Of a stretch of 42,145 nucleotides of DNA, positions 27,618 to 36,648 are shown piece after piece. Where the stretch lies: NCBI GenBank assembly GCA_014384025.1, contig JACNGQ010000182.1:1-42145 (forward strand), written 5' to 3'. The stretch's first letter is position 1, and the number at the start of each line of letters is the position of its first letter. Position numbers and translations under genes: made by a program. Under the pieces are notes generated by a model. That model did not search any database. It was given only the letters and a program-made list of their open reading frames with translations, and had not been told where the DNA came from. This DNA is from Planctomycetota bacterium (lineage in GTDB: Bacteria; Planctomycetota; Phycisphaerae; Sedimentisphaerales; Anaerobacaceae).

Positions 27618-28508
27618 ATGAACACATGCAAGCAAAACAAATCCTTAAAATCCACTCAAAAAGACTTGAATAATTTAGACGACCTTGAAGAATACAAGAA
27701 TGTTCTGTTAGAAATTGCCAGAGAGGTTTATAGCCGTGTCTTTGGTGATAATAAAGACAGGAATTTATTGCGACAGCTTCGGAAAGCCCTGAGAGACCTT
27801 GCTAACCAATGCAAAAAACATCGTGAATACATGAAGGAACAACCATCTATATCGAGTAATATGCAGATACCCGATGAATGCGAAGATCCTGCTTATAAAT
27901 ATTTTCATGTGGACAAAACAAGAACCTTCCCACTGAAAAAAGTGCCGTCTAATATTTTTTGTCCAGATGGTATTCCGGGAAAAATTACAAAGAAGCTAAC
28001 TGAGCTAAACAAACGAGAAGCGAAAGAAAGAAACCTTATAGGGCTTGCATGTATCTATGATAATTGCCGAGTCAGAATAGGAAGGCAAACTAAGATAAAC
28101 AATTCTATTGTGCCTGAAAATGTATATAGGTATATCTGGTGGAGTATTTCCAGTGAGGCAGCATTTTTTGAGGGCAGAGTTGAATTATGGAAAAATGCTT
28201 TGGAATCAATTTGCCGAAAAAGTAAGAGAGTAGAAACAGAGCAGAACAAAGGCGAACAGGATGAAAAGCAAAAGAAAATCACAAAGCTAACAGATTTCAT
28301 TCGTGATAATTGTGAAGACACAACAAGCATTTCAAGTAAAGTTAATCGAATACACGAACTCGTTAAAAAATGCAAAATTAAGTTTATGCCTAAACCCGTT
28401 AATAAACCCAAACGCAACCAAACAAAACTCTATGTCGAAGAAGAACTCCGACAAATATGGCCAAAGCTAAAAGAAAAAATTGTATCTCTGCCAAATCTCA
28501 AGGATTGA
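27618..28508 (+). CDS. Hypothetical protein in accessory region
   Basis: The protein has 296 aa, is Lys/Asn-rich and probably cytoplasmic (no signal or TM). The N-terminal 75 residues are strongly charged and helical (KDLNNLDDLEEYKNVLLEI). The middle is mixed, and the C-terminus is basic (VNKPKRNQTKLYVEEELR). AGGTG precedes the ATG inside an inverted repeat. The next three ORFs on the same strand are small HTH-type genes. Function is not recognised; position suggests a cargo gene of the integrated element. Confidence 0.6.
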   Translation: MNTCKQNKSLKSTQKDLNNLDDLEEYKNVLLEIAREVYSRVFGDNKDRNLLRQLRKALRDLANQCKKHREYMKEQPSISSNMQIPDECEDPAYKYFHVDKTRTFPLKKVPSNIFCPDGIPGKITKKLTELNKREAKERNLIGLACIYDNCRVRIGRQTKINNSIVPENVYRYIWWSISSEAAFFEGRVELWKNALESICRKSKRVETEQNKGEQDEKQKKITKLTDFIRDNCEDTTSISSKVNRIHELVKKCKIKFMPKPVNKPKRNQTKLYVEEELRQIWPKLKEKIVSLPNLKD

Positions 28509-28590
28509 TTTACAGTTTTTTACATACTTTTACCCACTTTTAACCCATCCTCTATTATTTGTTTTTTTCGTTCTGTAAATTAAAGCAGTT

Positions 28591-28791
28591 ATGGAAAAAA
28601 CAAATTCATATTTTGTTTCACTTAGTTGTTTATCAAGAAGCTTGAAACTACCAAAAGATTACTTGATAGAGCTTGCTCGAAAAGCTGAAATTCCTTGCTT
28701 AGATGTTAAGGGTAGATTCCGTTTTAATCTTGAATCAGTCCGACAAGCTCTTGATAAACTTCCAGAGCAGGGGGCAAAGAATGAGCAATAA
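28591..28791 (+). CDS. Small excisionase/HTH-like protein
   Basis: The protein has 66 aa. LSRSLKLPKDYLIELARKAEIPCLDVKGRFRFNLESVRQAL (region residues 13-54) has the layout of a MerR/AlpA-type HTH followed by a wing and the FNLESVRQAL helix. There is no obvious ribosome binding site. Its 3' end overlaps the start of the next HTH gene, so the two are coupled. Confidence 0.55.
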   Translation: MEKTNSYFVSLSCLSRSLKLPKDYLIELARKAEIPCLDVKGRFRFNLESVRQALDKLPEQGAKNEQ

Positions 28792-29032
28792 TCAAGCCCC
28801 TGAAAAAATAGCCCCTGCACTTTTGACGATAGACCAGGTTTGTGCATATTTGAATATCGCAAGGCCGACCTTTTACAGAATTAAAGCTACAGGGGCGTTC
28901 GGCTTGTTACCCGTCAAGCTGGGGACACTTCGGAAGGTTCTTTATTCTCGAATCGAACTGGATGCTTATTTGAAGGCGGGATGCCCACACCGCAAAATCT
29001 GGCAAACACAAAAAAAGGAGACTAAATTATGA
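28781..29032 (+). CDS. AlpA/excisionase-type HTH protein
   Basis: The protein has 83 aa. The start at 28781 is set by GGGGGC upstream and overlap with the previous stop. Motif LTIDQVCAYLNIARPTFYRI is the typical first-helix and recognition-helix signature of AlpA-like prophage regulators and excisionases, followed by LPVKLGTLRKVLYSRIELDAYL. It ends in an ATGA overlap with the next ORF. Confidence 0.7.
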   Translation: MSNNQAPEKIAPALLTIDQVCAYLNIARPTFYRIKATGAFGLLPVKLGTLRKVLYSRIELDAYLKAGCPHRKIWQTQKKETKL

Positions 29033-29250
29033 AAACAAAAAAGGCCGTCGTGGGGACGGCCAAGAAAAACGAACTACACAACACAGCATATCCTGAATCC
29101 AAACAATCGTCAAGGTTAAAAGTTTTCATTGGTGAACTTTTATTATTCGGGGACAAACAGCGAAAAGAGACTTGGTGGTTGTTTGACTCAAAGCTAAGGA
29201 AGTACATAGATTTGAGAATATCTGGGGGTGATTGTGAACGACAAACGTAG
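29029..29250 (+). CDS. Small hypothetical protein
   Basis: The protein has 73 aa and starts in the ATGA overlap with the excisionase-like gene, so it is probably translationally coupled. The sequence is basic (LKVFIGELLLFGDKQRKETW) with no recognised motif. It may be an accessory gene of the integrated element. Confidence 0.45.
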   Translation: MKTKKAVVGTAKKNELHNTAYPESKQSSRLKVFIGELLLFGDKQRKETWWLFDSKLRKYIDLRISGGDCERQT

Positions 29251-29425
29251 AGCGCAAGTAAACTCTCTGAAAACCAGAGAGCAGCGGTTTAGAGCAATGA
29301 AATGGGACAGGATGTTTGTGTCCCGAAGTGTGATAACATCCAAGGCTTTTTTGGCTTTGAGAACTGCTGCTGCCTGTCAGGTCTTCTCAGTAAGTGCCGA
29401 TGGCAGAAATTGCAAGCGAAAATAG
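29228..29425 (+). pseudogene. Probable frameshifted fragment of a mobile-element gene
   Basis: An ORF of 65 codons with a GTG start overlaps the previous gene. It reads EQRFRAMKWDRMFVSRSVITSKAFLALRTAA in the first part. After ACQVF the reading would continue better in another frame (SKCRWQKLQAK), a form I recall from replication or regulatory proteins of integrated elements, so a frameshift near 29386 is likely. About 350 bp of non-coding sequence follows. The assignment is tentative. Confidence 0.35.
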
Positions 29426-29440
29426 AATCAACGTCTATCG

Positions 29441-29549
29441 ACAACTGTTGAGTAACCGTTGTCGGTAACTGTTGTAACAAAGACGGAGTAAAGACAATGC
29501 TTGATAATAGAGTTAGAAAAAGGGTTAGAAAAGTAGTTTCAACAGTTGT
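29441..29549 (+). repeat. AACTGTTG motif cluster, possible operator or iterons
   Basis: ACAACTGTTGA (29441-29451) and its exact reverse complement TCAACAGTTGT (29539-29549) flank a third partial copy TAACTGTTGTAAC (29466-29478). The 350-bp stretch from 29426 to 29775 otherwise holds only a doubtful 39-codon basic ORF (29498-29617). The cluster could be a regulatory site for the neighbouring HTH proteins or an origin-like site. Confidence 0.35.
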
Positions 29550-29775
29550 CTATAACTGCGCCTTACGTATATTCCACCCCCTATACTCTGCGCAGCTTAG
29601 AAGCAGGTTAGAATAATGTATTTGATTAAACATAATGGAGAGATATAAGAAAATATAAAAATTTTTGGGATTTTCTGCTTGATTTTGCCGAAGTTATATG
29701 TTACATTCTATAGTGTTAAGTAACCTATGTTACCTATATAAAACTAATATAACATCATAACTACAGGCAGGACAA

Positions 29776-30033
29776 ATGGTTAAGCAGAAATATATAACAA
29801 TACCAGAATTGGCGAAATTACTGGGACTAAGCCGTATCGAGGTTTACAGGAAGGTCAAGAAAGGCCAAATACCGGCTATTAAGATTGGCAGGAATTATGC
29901 AATTTCTGACCGTGATATAAATCATATTCTGGGTAAGGAAATGAGTGATAAAGAAAAAAAACGTGTTGATGCTGCTGTTAGGAAAACAGTGCGAGAATAC
30001 GGAGAAGTATTAAAGAAGTTAGGTAAAGAGTAA
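29776..30033 (+). CDS. HTH-domain antitoxin partner of Doc
   Basis: The protein has 85 aa. An N-terminal excisionase-type HTH (TIPELAKLLGLSRIEVYRKV, KIGRNYAISDRDI) is joined to a charged C-terminal helix (VDAAVRKTVREYGEVLKKLG) of the sort that wraps a toxin. The stop overlaps the Doc ATG by 1 nt, the classical antitoxin-first arrangement. It probably represses its own operon. Confidence 0.75.
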   Translation: MVKQKYITIPELAKLLGLSRIEVYRKVKKGQIPAIKIGRNYAISDRDINHILGKEMSDKEKKRVDAAVRKTVREYGEVLKKLGKE

Positions 30034-30485
30034 TGAAACTTATCACAGTAAAAGAGGTTGAGTATATTGCTTTCCGGCTTGCGCGAGAGCATCTATCGTT
30101 TGACGAGCCGATTCCCGATTTCTCGACACGATTCCCGCATATTCTTGAGAGCTGTTTGGTTACACCATTCCAAAAATTTTCCGGCAAGTCGCTATATCCT
30201 TCTTTGATTTCAAAGGCAAGTATGCTTCTTTATCTTATGATTAAAAACCATCCTTTTCAGAATGGCAACAAAAGGATTGCGATAACTACTTTGCTTGTGT
30301 TTTTGGATAAAAACAGCAAGTGGCTTAAAGTGGATTCGCAAAACTTTTATAATTTTACTGTGTGGGTTGCACAAAGTCCGGCTGAACTTAAAGAGTCGGT
30401 TGTTATGGGTATAGAAACATTCATTAAGACATATTTAGTGAATGTAGATCATACGCTCGAAAACACACTAAAAAAGGTAAGGTGA
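30033..30485 (+). CDS. doc: Doc (death-on-curing) family Fic toxin
   Basis: The protein has 150 aa. The Fic active-site motif is intact: HPFQNGNKR, matching HxFx(D/N)GNKR. It is preceded by KASMLLYLMIKN and FDEPIPDFSTRFPHILESC, also typical of Doc. Doc phosphorylates EF-Tu and halts translation unless bound by the antitoxin. It is slightly longer than the P1 Doc (126 aa). It sits between its antitoxin and the integrase, a common place for stabilisation modules of integrated elements. Confidence 0.88.
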   Translation: MKLITVKEVEYIAFRLAREHLSFDEPIPDFSTRFPHILESCLVTPFQKFSGKSLYPSLISKASMLLYLMIKNHPFQNGNKRIAITTLLVFLDKNSKWLKVDSQNFYNFTVWVAQSPAELKESVVMGIETFIKTYLVNVDHTLENTLKKVR

Positions 30486-30489
30486 TATT

Positions 30490-31842
30490 ATGAGAGTTTA
30501 TAAAGCTACCTATAAAGACAGGGACGGCAAGAAGCGGAAAACGGCTAAATGGTATATTGACTTTTCTGACCATAACCAGCTTAGACATAAGATACCGGCC
30601 TTTGCCGATAAGCGATTGAGTGATGGTTTGATGCGGAATATCGAAAGCCTTGTCAATTGCAGGATTTCAGGTCTTGAGCCTGATGTAAAACTGAACCAGT
30701 GGATAGAAAACCTGCCGGATAGTTTGTTGAGAAAATTTGTGTCATGGGGCATAATTGAAGGGCAGCGGACAGAGATAACAAAGCCTTTAACTCAGCATAT
30801 CAGCGATTATGTTAAGACCCTTGAAGCTAAAGGATACTCAAAAGACTATGTTGTTCGAACGAAAAACCGGCTTAAAAAGATTGTTACTGATTGCAGATTA
30901 ACATATTTCAGAGATATTACACAGTCAGCGGTCGAGATTTATTCAGGCAAGCTTAACAAAGACGGTTATGGCAAAACCAGCAGAGCGCATTATATTGATG
31001 CTCTTAAAACATTCCTGAACTGGGCAGAGCAAGACCAGAGGATTATCCGAAACCCGATAGCAAAGATGGAAAAACCAGCAAGAGATTCAGAGAAAAAGGG
31101 AATACTGGAGCCTGAGCAGTTTGTCCACCTAATTAAGACAACCTCTGAAAAGAATATTCTCATCGGCAGGACAACAGGACAAGAGCGGGCTGTGCTTTAT
31201 CTTCTGGCGGGTTTGACAGGGCTTAGACGAAAAGAACTGTTGAATCTCACTTGGGATGCCATAAGCTTGTCGGCAGATAATAACTCTGTCAAGGTAAAGG
31301 CTTCAATAGCTAAAAACGGAAAAGAAGCTGAGCAGCCTGTCCCCCCGATACTGATTAACGTTCTTACGGCATTGAAAGCCAATGTGAGGCCAAACGCTGG
31401 TGATAGAGTATTCTTGTCCTTTGGCAAGTGGATTAACACGGCAGAGCTTATCAGAGAAGATTTGAGGATAGCGGAACTTGAACTGATAGACAGAGAAGGC
31501 AATGAGATTTTTTTCCACAGTCTGCGAAACAGCTACATATCATTCCTTGCGAACAGCCAGACCCCTGCCAAGGTTGTCCAGAAACTTGCAAGGCATTCAG
31601 ACCCCCGATTGACTTTCAATACCTATGCAAGAACCTTTGAGGATGCTGAGCAGAAAGCAATAAATTGCCTGCCGAACTTTGGGAATTTTGTCTTGTCCAC
31701 CTGCTTGGACAAAGTGTGCAGAAAACAGGAGATTTCCATAGACAACCATAGACACAAAAACAGCCAAGACACGCTAAAAAACGCATTCTCGGCTGAAAAT
31801 CAAATAGCCCCAAGGGGATTCGAACCCCTGTTGCCGGGTTGA
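30490..31842 (+). CDS. Tyrosine recombinase / integrase, 3' end within tRNA-Glu
   Basis: The protein has 450 aa. It has an N-terminal arm-binding region, a SAM-like core-binding domain (about 100-200, KTLEAKGYSKDYVVRTKNRL) and a catalytic domain with the tyrosine-recombinase set: R246 (TGLRRKELL), H343-S-L-R346, the later His of RHSDPRLT, and nucleophile Y379 (FNTYART). Its last 13 codons lie inside the tRNA-Glu gene on the opposite strand, as expected when integration restored the 3' part of the tRNA and reading continued through the att core. A Doc module lies 4 nt upstream. Confidence 0.93.
   Translation: MRVYKATYKDRDGKKRKTAKWYIDFSDHNQLRHKIPAFADKRLSDGLMRNIESLVNCRISGLEPDVKLNQWIENLPDSLLRKFVSWGIIEGQRTEITKPLTQHISDYVKTLEAKGYSKDYVVRTKNRLKKIVTDCRLTYFRDITQSAVEIYSGKLNKDGYGKTSRAHYIDALKTFLNWAEQDQRIIRNPIAKMEKPARDSEKKGILEPEQFVHLIKTTSEKNILIGRTTGQERAVLYLLAGLTGLRRKELLNLTWDAISLSADNNSVKVKASIAKNGKEAEQPVPPILINVLTALKANVRPNAGDRVFLSFGKWINTAELIREDLRIAELELIDREGNEIFFHSLRNSYISFLANSQTPAKVVQKLARHSDPRLTFNTYARTFEDAEQKAINCLPNFGNFVLSTCLDKVCRKQEISIDNHRHKNSQDTLKNAFSAENQIAPRGFEPLLPG
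31805..31842. other. Putative attachment site (tRNA-Glu 3' half)
   Basis: The T arm and 3' acceptor of tRNA-Glu overlap the integrase 3' end, the usual att position for tRNA-directed tyrosine recombinases. No second copy of this sequence is visible elsewhere in the window, so the other boundary lies outside or has been lost. Confidence 0.5.
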
Positions 31843-31879
31843 AAACCCGGTGTCCTAGGCCTACCTAGACGATGGGGCC
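31805..31879 (-). tRNA. tRNA-Glu (anticodon TTC)
   Basis: A 75-nt cloverleaf lies on the minus strand: acceptor GGCCCCA paired with TGGGGCT (one G-T at the end), anticodon arm CCGGG-TTTTCAA-CCCGG with TTC, and T arm AGGGG-TTCGAAT-CCCCT. CCA is not encoded. It is the integration target of the adjacent recombinase. Confidence 0.93.
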
Positions 31880-31887
31880 AACCAGGA

Positions 31888-32061
31888 TTATTCCATAGTG
31901 ATTGCTTCATCAGGACATGCATCAACGCAAACGCCGCAATCGATGCAGTTTTCAACGTCCACGAGGGCCTTCTCAGAGGCCATGCTTATAGCCTCGCTTG
32001 GGCATTCTGCCACGCAAGTTTCACAACCAGTGCATTTTTCTTCATCTACTTTAGCCGGCAT
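31888..32061 (-). CDS. 2x[4Fe-4S] ferredoxin
   Basis: The protein has 57 aa with two complete clusters of Cys ligands, CTGCETCVAECP (residues 10-21) and CIDCGVCVDACP (residues 39-50). It is a clostridial-type low-potential electron carrier. AAAGGG lies 9 nt before the ATG. It follows the tRNA-Glu gene by 8 bp on the other side of the integration site and is too short to be caught by a 60-codon filter. It could serve any anaerobic redox enzyme; no partner gene is adjacent. Confidence 0.95.
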   Translation of the reverse strand: MPAKVDEEKCTGCETCVAECPSEAISMASEKALVDVENCIDCGVCVDACPDEAITME

Positions 32062-32282
32062 TTACACAACCCTTTCAAAAAAACTCCAAACTTACTAAAT
32101 ATTGACTAACCTTTACAATACTTTAGTTACGAAATAGGAAACGGAATGTTACAAGATTATATCGATTTTACAACCTCTTTTTGAGGAAATTTTATGTTGT
32201 GGGCAAATTTTATGTAAATTCCGCCAAATTCAATTAAACAACAGTTGTTTATAAGGGGATTTAGGCTGTATTACATCTGATA

Positions 32283-34709
32283 TTACCGTACAGAGATCGA
32301 TGACCTAAGGGCAATTGCCAAATCGCGAACAGGCTTGCTTGCGTCGTTTTTTGCCGTCCAGTCGAGGACCTTATCGAAAGTTCTATCATTTGTTTTACTC
32401 AGCAGGTAAACGGCCATCATCCTTACTGCCCAATTATTATCGTTCAGATTCTTTGCCAGCGCACCTATAAGTTCATAATCCAGCGGCAAAGAAAGCGTCT
32501 CGGCCATAGTGTGCACCTTTACAATCCACTGGCCGTTTGCAGAGTTACGCAGCAGTCCGGCTTCATGTAATAGTGCGTTCCTCAATAAAGGCCCCATCCA
32601 GTCAGCATACATGAATTTGTAAAGTGGCTTATTATTCAGCATCTCATGCTGTTCTTTCAAAAGGCTGGTGAAAAGCCGGGCGATTTTGATTTTTTCATTG
32701 ATGTTTTCTTTCGAGATTAAATTAAACCGGCTTCTCAGGTATTGACTGGTTAGTTTGACTCCCGGGCGTTTTATTTGCAGTCTGGTTGGTTGAAGATTCG
32801 TAAGTCTGTTAGTTATATTACCCTGATTAGTTGCTATAGGGTCGAGATACAGTGTAAAGTCTATGGTCAAAGTTGCCTGCGGATAGGTAGAAAGCATTTC
32901 TCTAAACTTACCTGTGAGAAGGCGCACGGGAATGAGGATACTGCGGCCGGGCTCGATGAACAAGGCCGTCCGAATTTTTGCAGAGAACAGGTTCGGTATT
33001 TTTCTGTTAAGATCTCCGCTGATTTCGGCGTCAATCCTGATATTGCCCTTAAATAAGGCATCATCGCTGATGACGAGAGGCTCGGCGGAATTATTTGTTA
33101 TTTCGACATTGCCGTTGAATTCACTGCCGAATGGAAACTCATCGCCCCGAATATTAAGCTGGGCCGAAAACATATTCTCCGCAGGAGTAAATACGGGAAC
33201 GAGAGTTTGCTCAAACACTTTCTCCAACATATTTAAGACAGCATCCGGGTCAATAGGCGGGGTGTATTGTTGGCCCTGTTGGGTCAGAATTTCTTTGGCA
33301 CGTTCGGCGGCAAATGATCCGGGGTCTCTGGCGATTGCAGTGTTTAGAGTTTCTATTGCCAAGTCCCTTTGGCCCTGTGCCAGTTGAATCTGAGCCAGAG
33401 TTAAATTTGCAATTTGATTGTCCTGAAAATTATTGATAATAGGTTTGGCCCATTCCGTCTGATTATTCATCATCAGCGCATAGGCCAAAATAGCACGTGA
33501 GGCGGGCGAATTAGGCTCAGCCAAGTTTGCCTTATTAGCCCAGTGTAATGCTTTGTCCGGAATCGGCAGGGCAAAGCAATAAAACCAGGCGAGCTTGTTA
33601 ACACTTACCTGCTGCGAATCACTGCTTTGCAGGTTTTCGTTGTTTATGGTTTGTCCCGGGGCTTGCAAGAGGAGCTGTTGGGCTTTTTTTTCGGCGTCCT
33701 GGAATATCTGGGTTGCCACTTCACCGTTGCCCATTTTCGTTACTACTTTACCTGCTATGGCCTCTAAAAGGAGGTCAAATTGGCCTTCCTGCTGGATTCG
33801 TTGTGCAATTTGGAGGCATTTGGATTGATTTTGCTTGGTGTTGTAGCTGCTAATAGCCCAGGGCAGATAAATGCGGGCGGGAAGGGGCTGCGACGGATAA
33901 AGGTAACTAAACAAACCGGCACAGTATTCATAAACACCTGCGGCGGTATCATAAAGTTGCAGCCGTTCAGCCTGCTGCGCAAAGGCAAGGGCGGCGTTGA
34001 TATCCGATGGATTCTCACGCAATGCCAATCGCAGGCGTTCAAGATATATTGGCGGCCCAATCCTTTCCGGTTTAATTTCCATCAGCTTTGTAAAGGCCGA
34101 CTTATTGTATCTATTTTTTTTGTAGGCCTGCATAAGGTAAAATTCAGCAGCTTCCACATCCGCCTTCTCAGCCTTCAACTGGCCAAGCAAGGTTGTCAGT
34201 TCGGAACCGAGTACGACGTTCTTACCGCCGAGAGTCCCCAATATCTGCTCAAGAAGCTTCTCTCTTTGCTCGCGGGTATTCAGTTGAGCCAATAAATACA
34301 CAACAGCTTTTTTGGCCACTTCAACATCAGAGGACTCATCTACATAACTGGCAAGTAAACTATACACCAGTTCGGAATGGTCCTGCTGTGAGTTGCGACA
34401 TGCAAGCTTAATAAGCAAGGCGTGAGCATTTGTGAAGTTGTTGTCAAGCTCCATAGCTGCGGCCAGGAATGCCATTGCCTGATCAATCTGTGGAGCTTCG
34501 GCATCTTCTGAGTTGGCAAGTTCATAAGCTAACTCATAAAACTTTTGACTGACAGAAGACGAAAACATCTGCTGCCTCGAGCTTTCCCCTGAAAGCAAGG
34601 GCGCAGGTGCAGATAAGAAACAGAAAAAGAAAAGAAGCGCCGAAAATACCACGTAGTATCCCGCTTGACAGGAAACCAAAGACACTTTCTTACACATTTG
34701 TTTCGACAT
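32283..34709 (-). CDS. Exported TPR/HEAT-repeat protein
   Basis: The protein has 808 aa. The start at 34709 gives a signal peptide over about residues 1-40 (YYVVFSALLFFFCFLSAPAP). Residues 40-450 are TPR-like (for example AQIQLAQGQRDLAIETLNTA). A beta-rich part follows (about 470-640, VTFxAxLxI patterns, PGVKLTSQYL). The C-terminal end resembles HEAT repeats (NDNNWAVRMMAVYLLSKT). Such proteins are envelope scaffolds. The next gene on the same strand is murJ, 270 bp upstream; whether they are linked is unclear. Confidence 0.75.
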   Translation of the reverse strand: MSKQMCKKVSLVSCQAGYYVVFSALLFFFCFLSAPAPLLSGESSRQQMFSSSVSQKFYELAYELANSEDAEAPQIDQAMAFLAAAMELDNNFTNAHALLIKLACRNSQQDHSELVYSLLASYVDESSDVEVAKKAVVYLLAQLNTREQREKLLEQILGTLGGKNVVLGSELTTLLGQLKAEKADVEAAEFYLMQAYKKNRYNKSAFTKLMEIKPERIGPPIYLERLRLALRENPSDINAALAFAQQAERLQLYDTAAGVYEYCAGLFSYLYPSQPLPARIYLPWAISSYNTKQNQSKCLQIAQRIQQEGQFDLLLEAIAGKVVTKMGNGEVATQIFQDAEKKAQQLLLQAPGQTINNENLQSSDSQQVSVNKLAWFYCFALPIPDKALHWANKANLAEPNSPASRAILAYALMMNNQTEWAKPIINNFQDNQIANLTLAQIQLAQGQRDLAIETLNTAIARDPGSFAAERAKEILTQQGQQYTPPIDPDAVLNMLEKVFEQTLVPVFTPAENMFSAQLNIRGDEFPFGSEFNGNVEITNNSAEPLVISDDALFKGNIRIDAEISGDLNRKIPNLFSAKIRTALFIEPGRSILIPVRLLTGKFREMLSTYPQATLTIDFTLYLDPIATNQGNITNRLTNLQPTRLQIKRPGVKLTSQYLRSRFNLISKENINEKIKIARLFTSLLKEQHEMLNNKPLYKFMYADWMGPLLRNALLHEAGLLRNSANGQWIVKVHTMAETLSLPLDYELIGALAKNLNDNNWAVRMMAVYLLSKTNDRTFDKVLDWTAKNDASKPVRDLAIALRSSISVR

Positions 34710-34979
34710 TAACAATCCCAAAAAAACTCATCTGCCGCCGCTGATTTGCCTGGCAAACGAAGCAAGACAACGGGCATTAGTATATTTCGGACAATTTCCA
34801 TTTTCGCTTTAGATTAGATATAACGACAAAAAGACAGATTAAACGTCTGCGTATCACTTAAATGCTTATATGTCAAGTGCCATTTGTGATTGGAATAGGT
34901 TTTTATAGGTTAATGGCAAATTGCTTTTTGCCCTCAATAGCTGGTTTATTCAGGAAATTATATAAAAACGGTTCCGGCT

Positions 34980-36548
34980 TTAGCCGGCGTTTTTCTCATG
35001 CCGGGGCTTGCCGCCTGTGAATAGAGAAAGCATTTCGATATGGAGGAGTTTTGCTGCAAGCGTGTACACTGCTATTGCCGACGGCACAACAACGGCGAGC
35101 CTGAATACATCAAAAGATGTTCCATCGGGCAAATTTCTCATCAGAATCATAATTGCAGAACCGCTGAGAAACATAACGCCGCTTGCTATAACTGTTTTGG
35201 TCAGAGTAATACGCAATCCATCTAATATCGAACGGCCTAATTTTCTCCGAAGTGCCCTGACAAGGATTACGACCTGCAGGTATGAGCAAGCCGCCGTCGC
35301 AGCGGCCAGTCCCGCTGTTCCAAGGAACCAGATAAGAGTGAGATTCAGAAAAATGTTGGCAACGACTGCATAGACAGCACTTAGTGCGGGCGTCTTGGAA
35401 TCCTGAACAGAATAAAACGCTCTTGTCGTTACCTGCTGGCAAAAATAACCGCAAAGCCCCAATGCATAGAACGAAAGCGTTAATGCTACTATCGGTGTGT
35501 CTTCACTATTGAATTCGCCATGTTCGAATATGGCTGAGACTAACGGCCTGGCTACCAGAAAGATTCCTGCGATGGCCGGAATTGAGACGAATACCGCGCC
35601 CCTTATTCCCCTTGCGATTGTTTTTGTAAGCGCGTCGAAATCTTTTCTGGCTGCATCGGCGCTCATTGCCGGAAAGATTGCCGTTGCAAGGGATATTCCC
35701 AATACACCCAAAGGGAACTGGTAAAGACGCTGTGCATAGTATAGATAAGATAGTGCGCCGTAACTTAACGGGTCACCTTGCTCATTCATAAAGCACAGAG
35801 CAATAATATCATCTCCGAGTGTATTTAACTGTGTTGCTGTAAGGCCGAGTATCATAGGGCCCATCATAATGATAACTTTCTTAAACGGTTCGCAGTGGAT
35901 ATCCCAGGCCGGCCTGATTGAAACTCCGCTGGCGCGCAGAGGGGGAATCTGAATAGCTATCTGGACAAATCCTGAGAGAAGGACTGCGACAGCTACGAAA
36001 AAGACCTGCTGTTGGGCTTCAATTTTCATCACCCAGCCGGTAAATAACAAGCTTGCAATAATGAATGTATTTAACACGATAGGCGCCGCGGCGGGTGTGG
36101 CAAAATGTCTGTGTACGTTAAGAATGCCGGCCAGAATTGCCACTATACAGATACATATCATATAGGGCAGCATAATGGAACATAGTAACAATCCGAGTCG
36201 AGGGCCGGTTCTGGTTTCGAAAAAACTGTAGTAGCTCCATACCATAACCTGGCCAATAATGACAATTGCCGCAAGTAATACGAACAGGACTGTTACCGCG
36301 GTGTTGGCCAGGCGTTTTGCCTGCTCCGGATTGCTGTGAAGCTGTTCACTGTAAACGGGAATAAGAGATGCCGAAGCTGCGCCTTCCCCGAATAGTCTTC
36401 GTGCAAGATTTGGAATCTTGAAACCCATTGTCCAGGCTGACATCAGCCAGTCCGCACCGAAGAAATGGGCGAAAGCCATATCCCTGACCATGCCGAATAC
36501 TCTGCTGAGTGCCGTTATGGAAGCAATTTGTCTGAACCCTTTTATCAT
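34980..36548 (-). CDS. murJ: Lipid II flippase MurJ
   Basis: The protein has 522 aa with about 14 TM helices, the MOP-family length. The N-terminus FRQIASITALSRVFGMVRD is the MurJ/MviN signature (TxxSRxxGxxRD). FGADWLMSAWTMGFKIPNLARRLFGEGAASASLIPVY (region residues 34-70) is also diagnostic. The protein flips undecaprenyl-linked lipid II across the membrane for peptidoglycan synthesis. The rodA gene lies 100 bp upstream on the same strand, so both belong to a cell-wall elongation unit. Confidence 0.95.
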   Translation of the reverse strand: MIKGFRQIASITALSRVFGMVRDMAFAHFFGADWLMSAWTMGFKIPNLARRLFGEGAASASLIPVYSEQLHSNPEQAKRLANTAVTVLFVLLAAIVIIGQVMVWSYYSFFETRTGPRLGLLLCSIMLPYMICICIVAILAGILNVHRHFATPAAAPIVLNTFIIASLLFTGWVMKIEAQQQVFFVAVAVLLSGFVQIAIQIPPLRASGVSIRPAWDIHCEPFKKVIIMMGPMILGLTATQLNTLGDDIIALCFMNEQGDPLSYGALSYLYYAQRLYQFPLGVLGISLATAIFPAMSADAARKDFDALTKTIARGIRGAVFVSIPAIAGIFLVARPLVSAIFEHGEFNSEDTPIVALTLSFYALGLCGYFCQQVTTRAFYSVQDSKTPALSAVYAVVANIFLNLTLIWFLGTAGLAAATAACSYLQVVILVRALRRKLGRSILDGLRITLTKTVIASGVMFLSGSAIMILMRNLPDGTSFDVFRLAVVVPSAIAVYTLAAKLLHIEMLSLFTGGKPRHEKNAG

Positions 36549-36589
36549 AGTAAATTCTAAAATTAAAAATAAAAAATCAAAATTGTGGA

Positions 36590-36608
36590 ATTGCCGCTTT
36601 GCGGCAAT
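36590..36608 (-). promoter_or_regulatory. Perfect hairpin between rodA and murJ
   Basis: ATTGCCGC / GCGGCAAT form an 8-bp perfect stem with a 3-nt loop in the 100-bp gap between rodA and murJ, without a clear T tract. It may be a processing site or weak attenuator. Confidence 0.4.
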
Positions 36609-36648
36609 GACCTCCTCAATTTTGCACTTTGCATTTTGCTTTCTTCAT

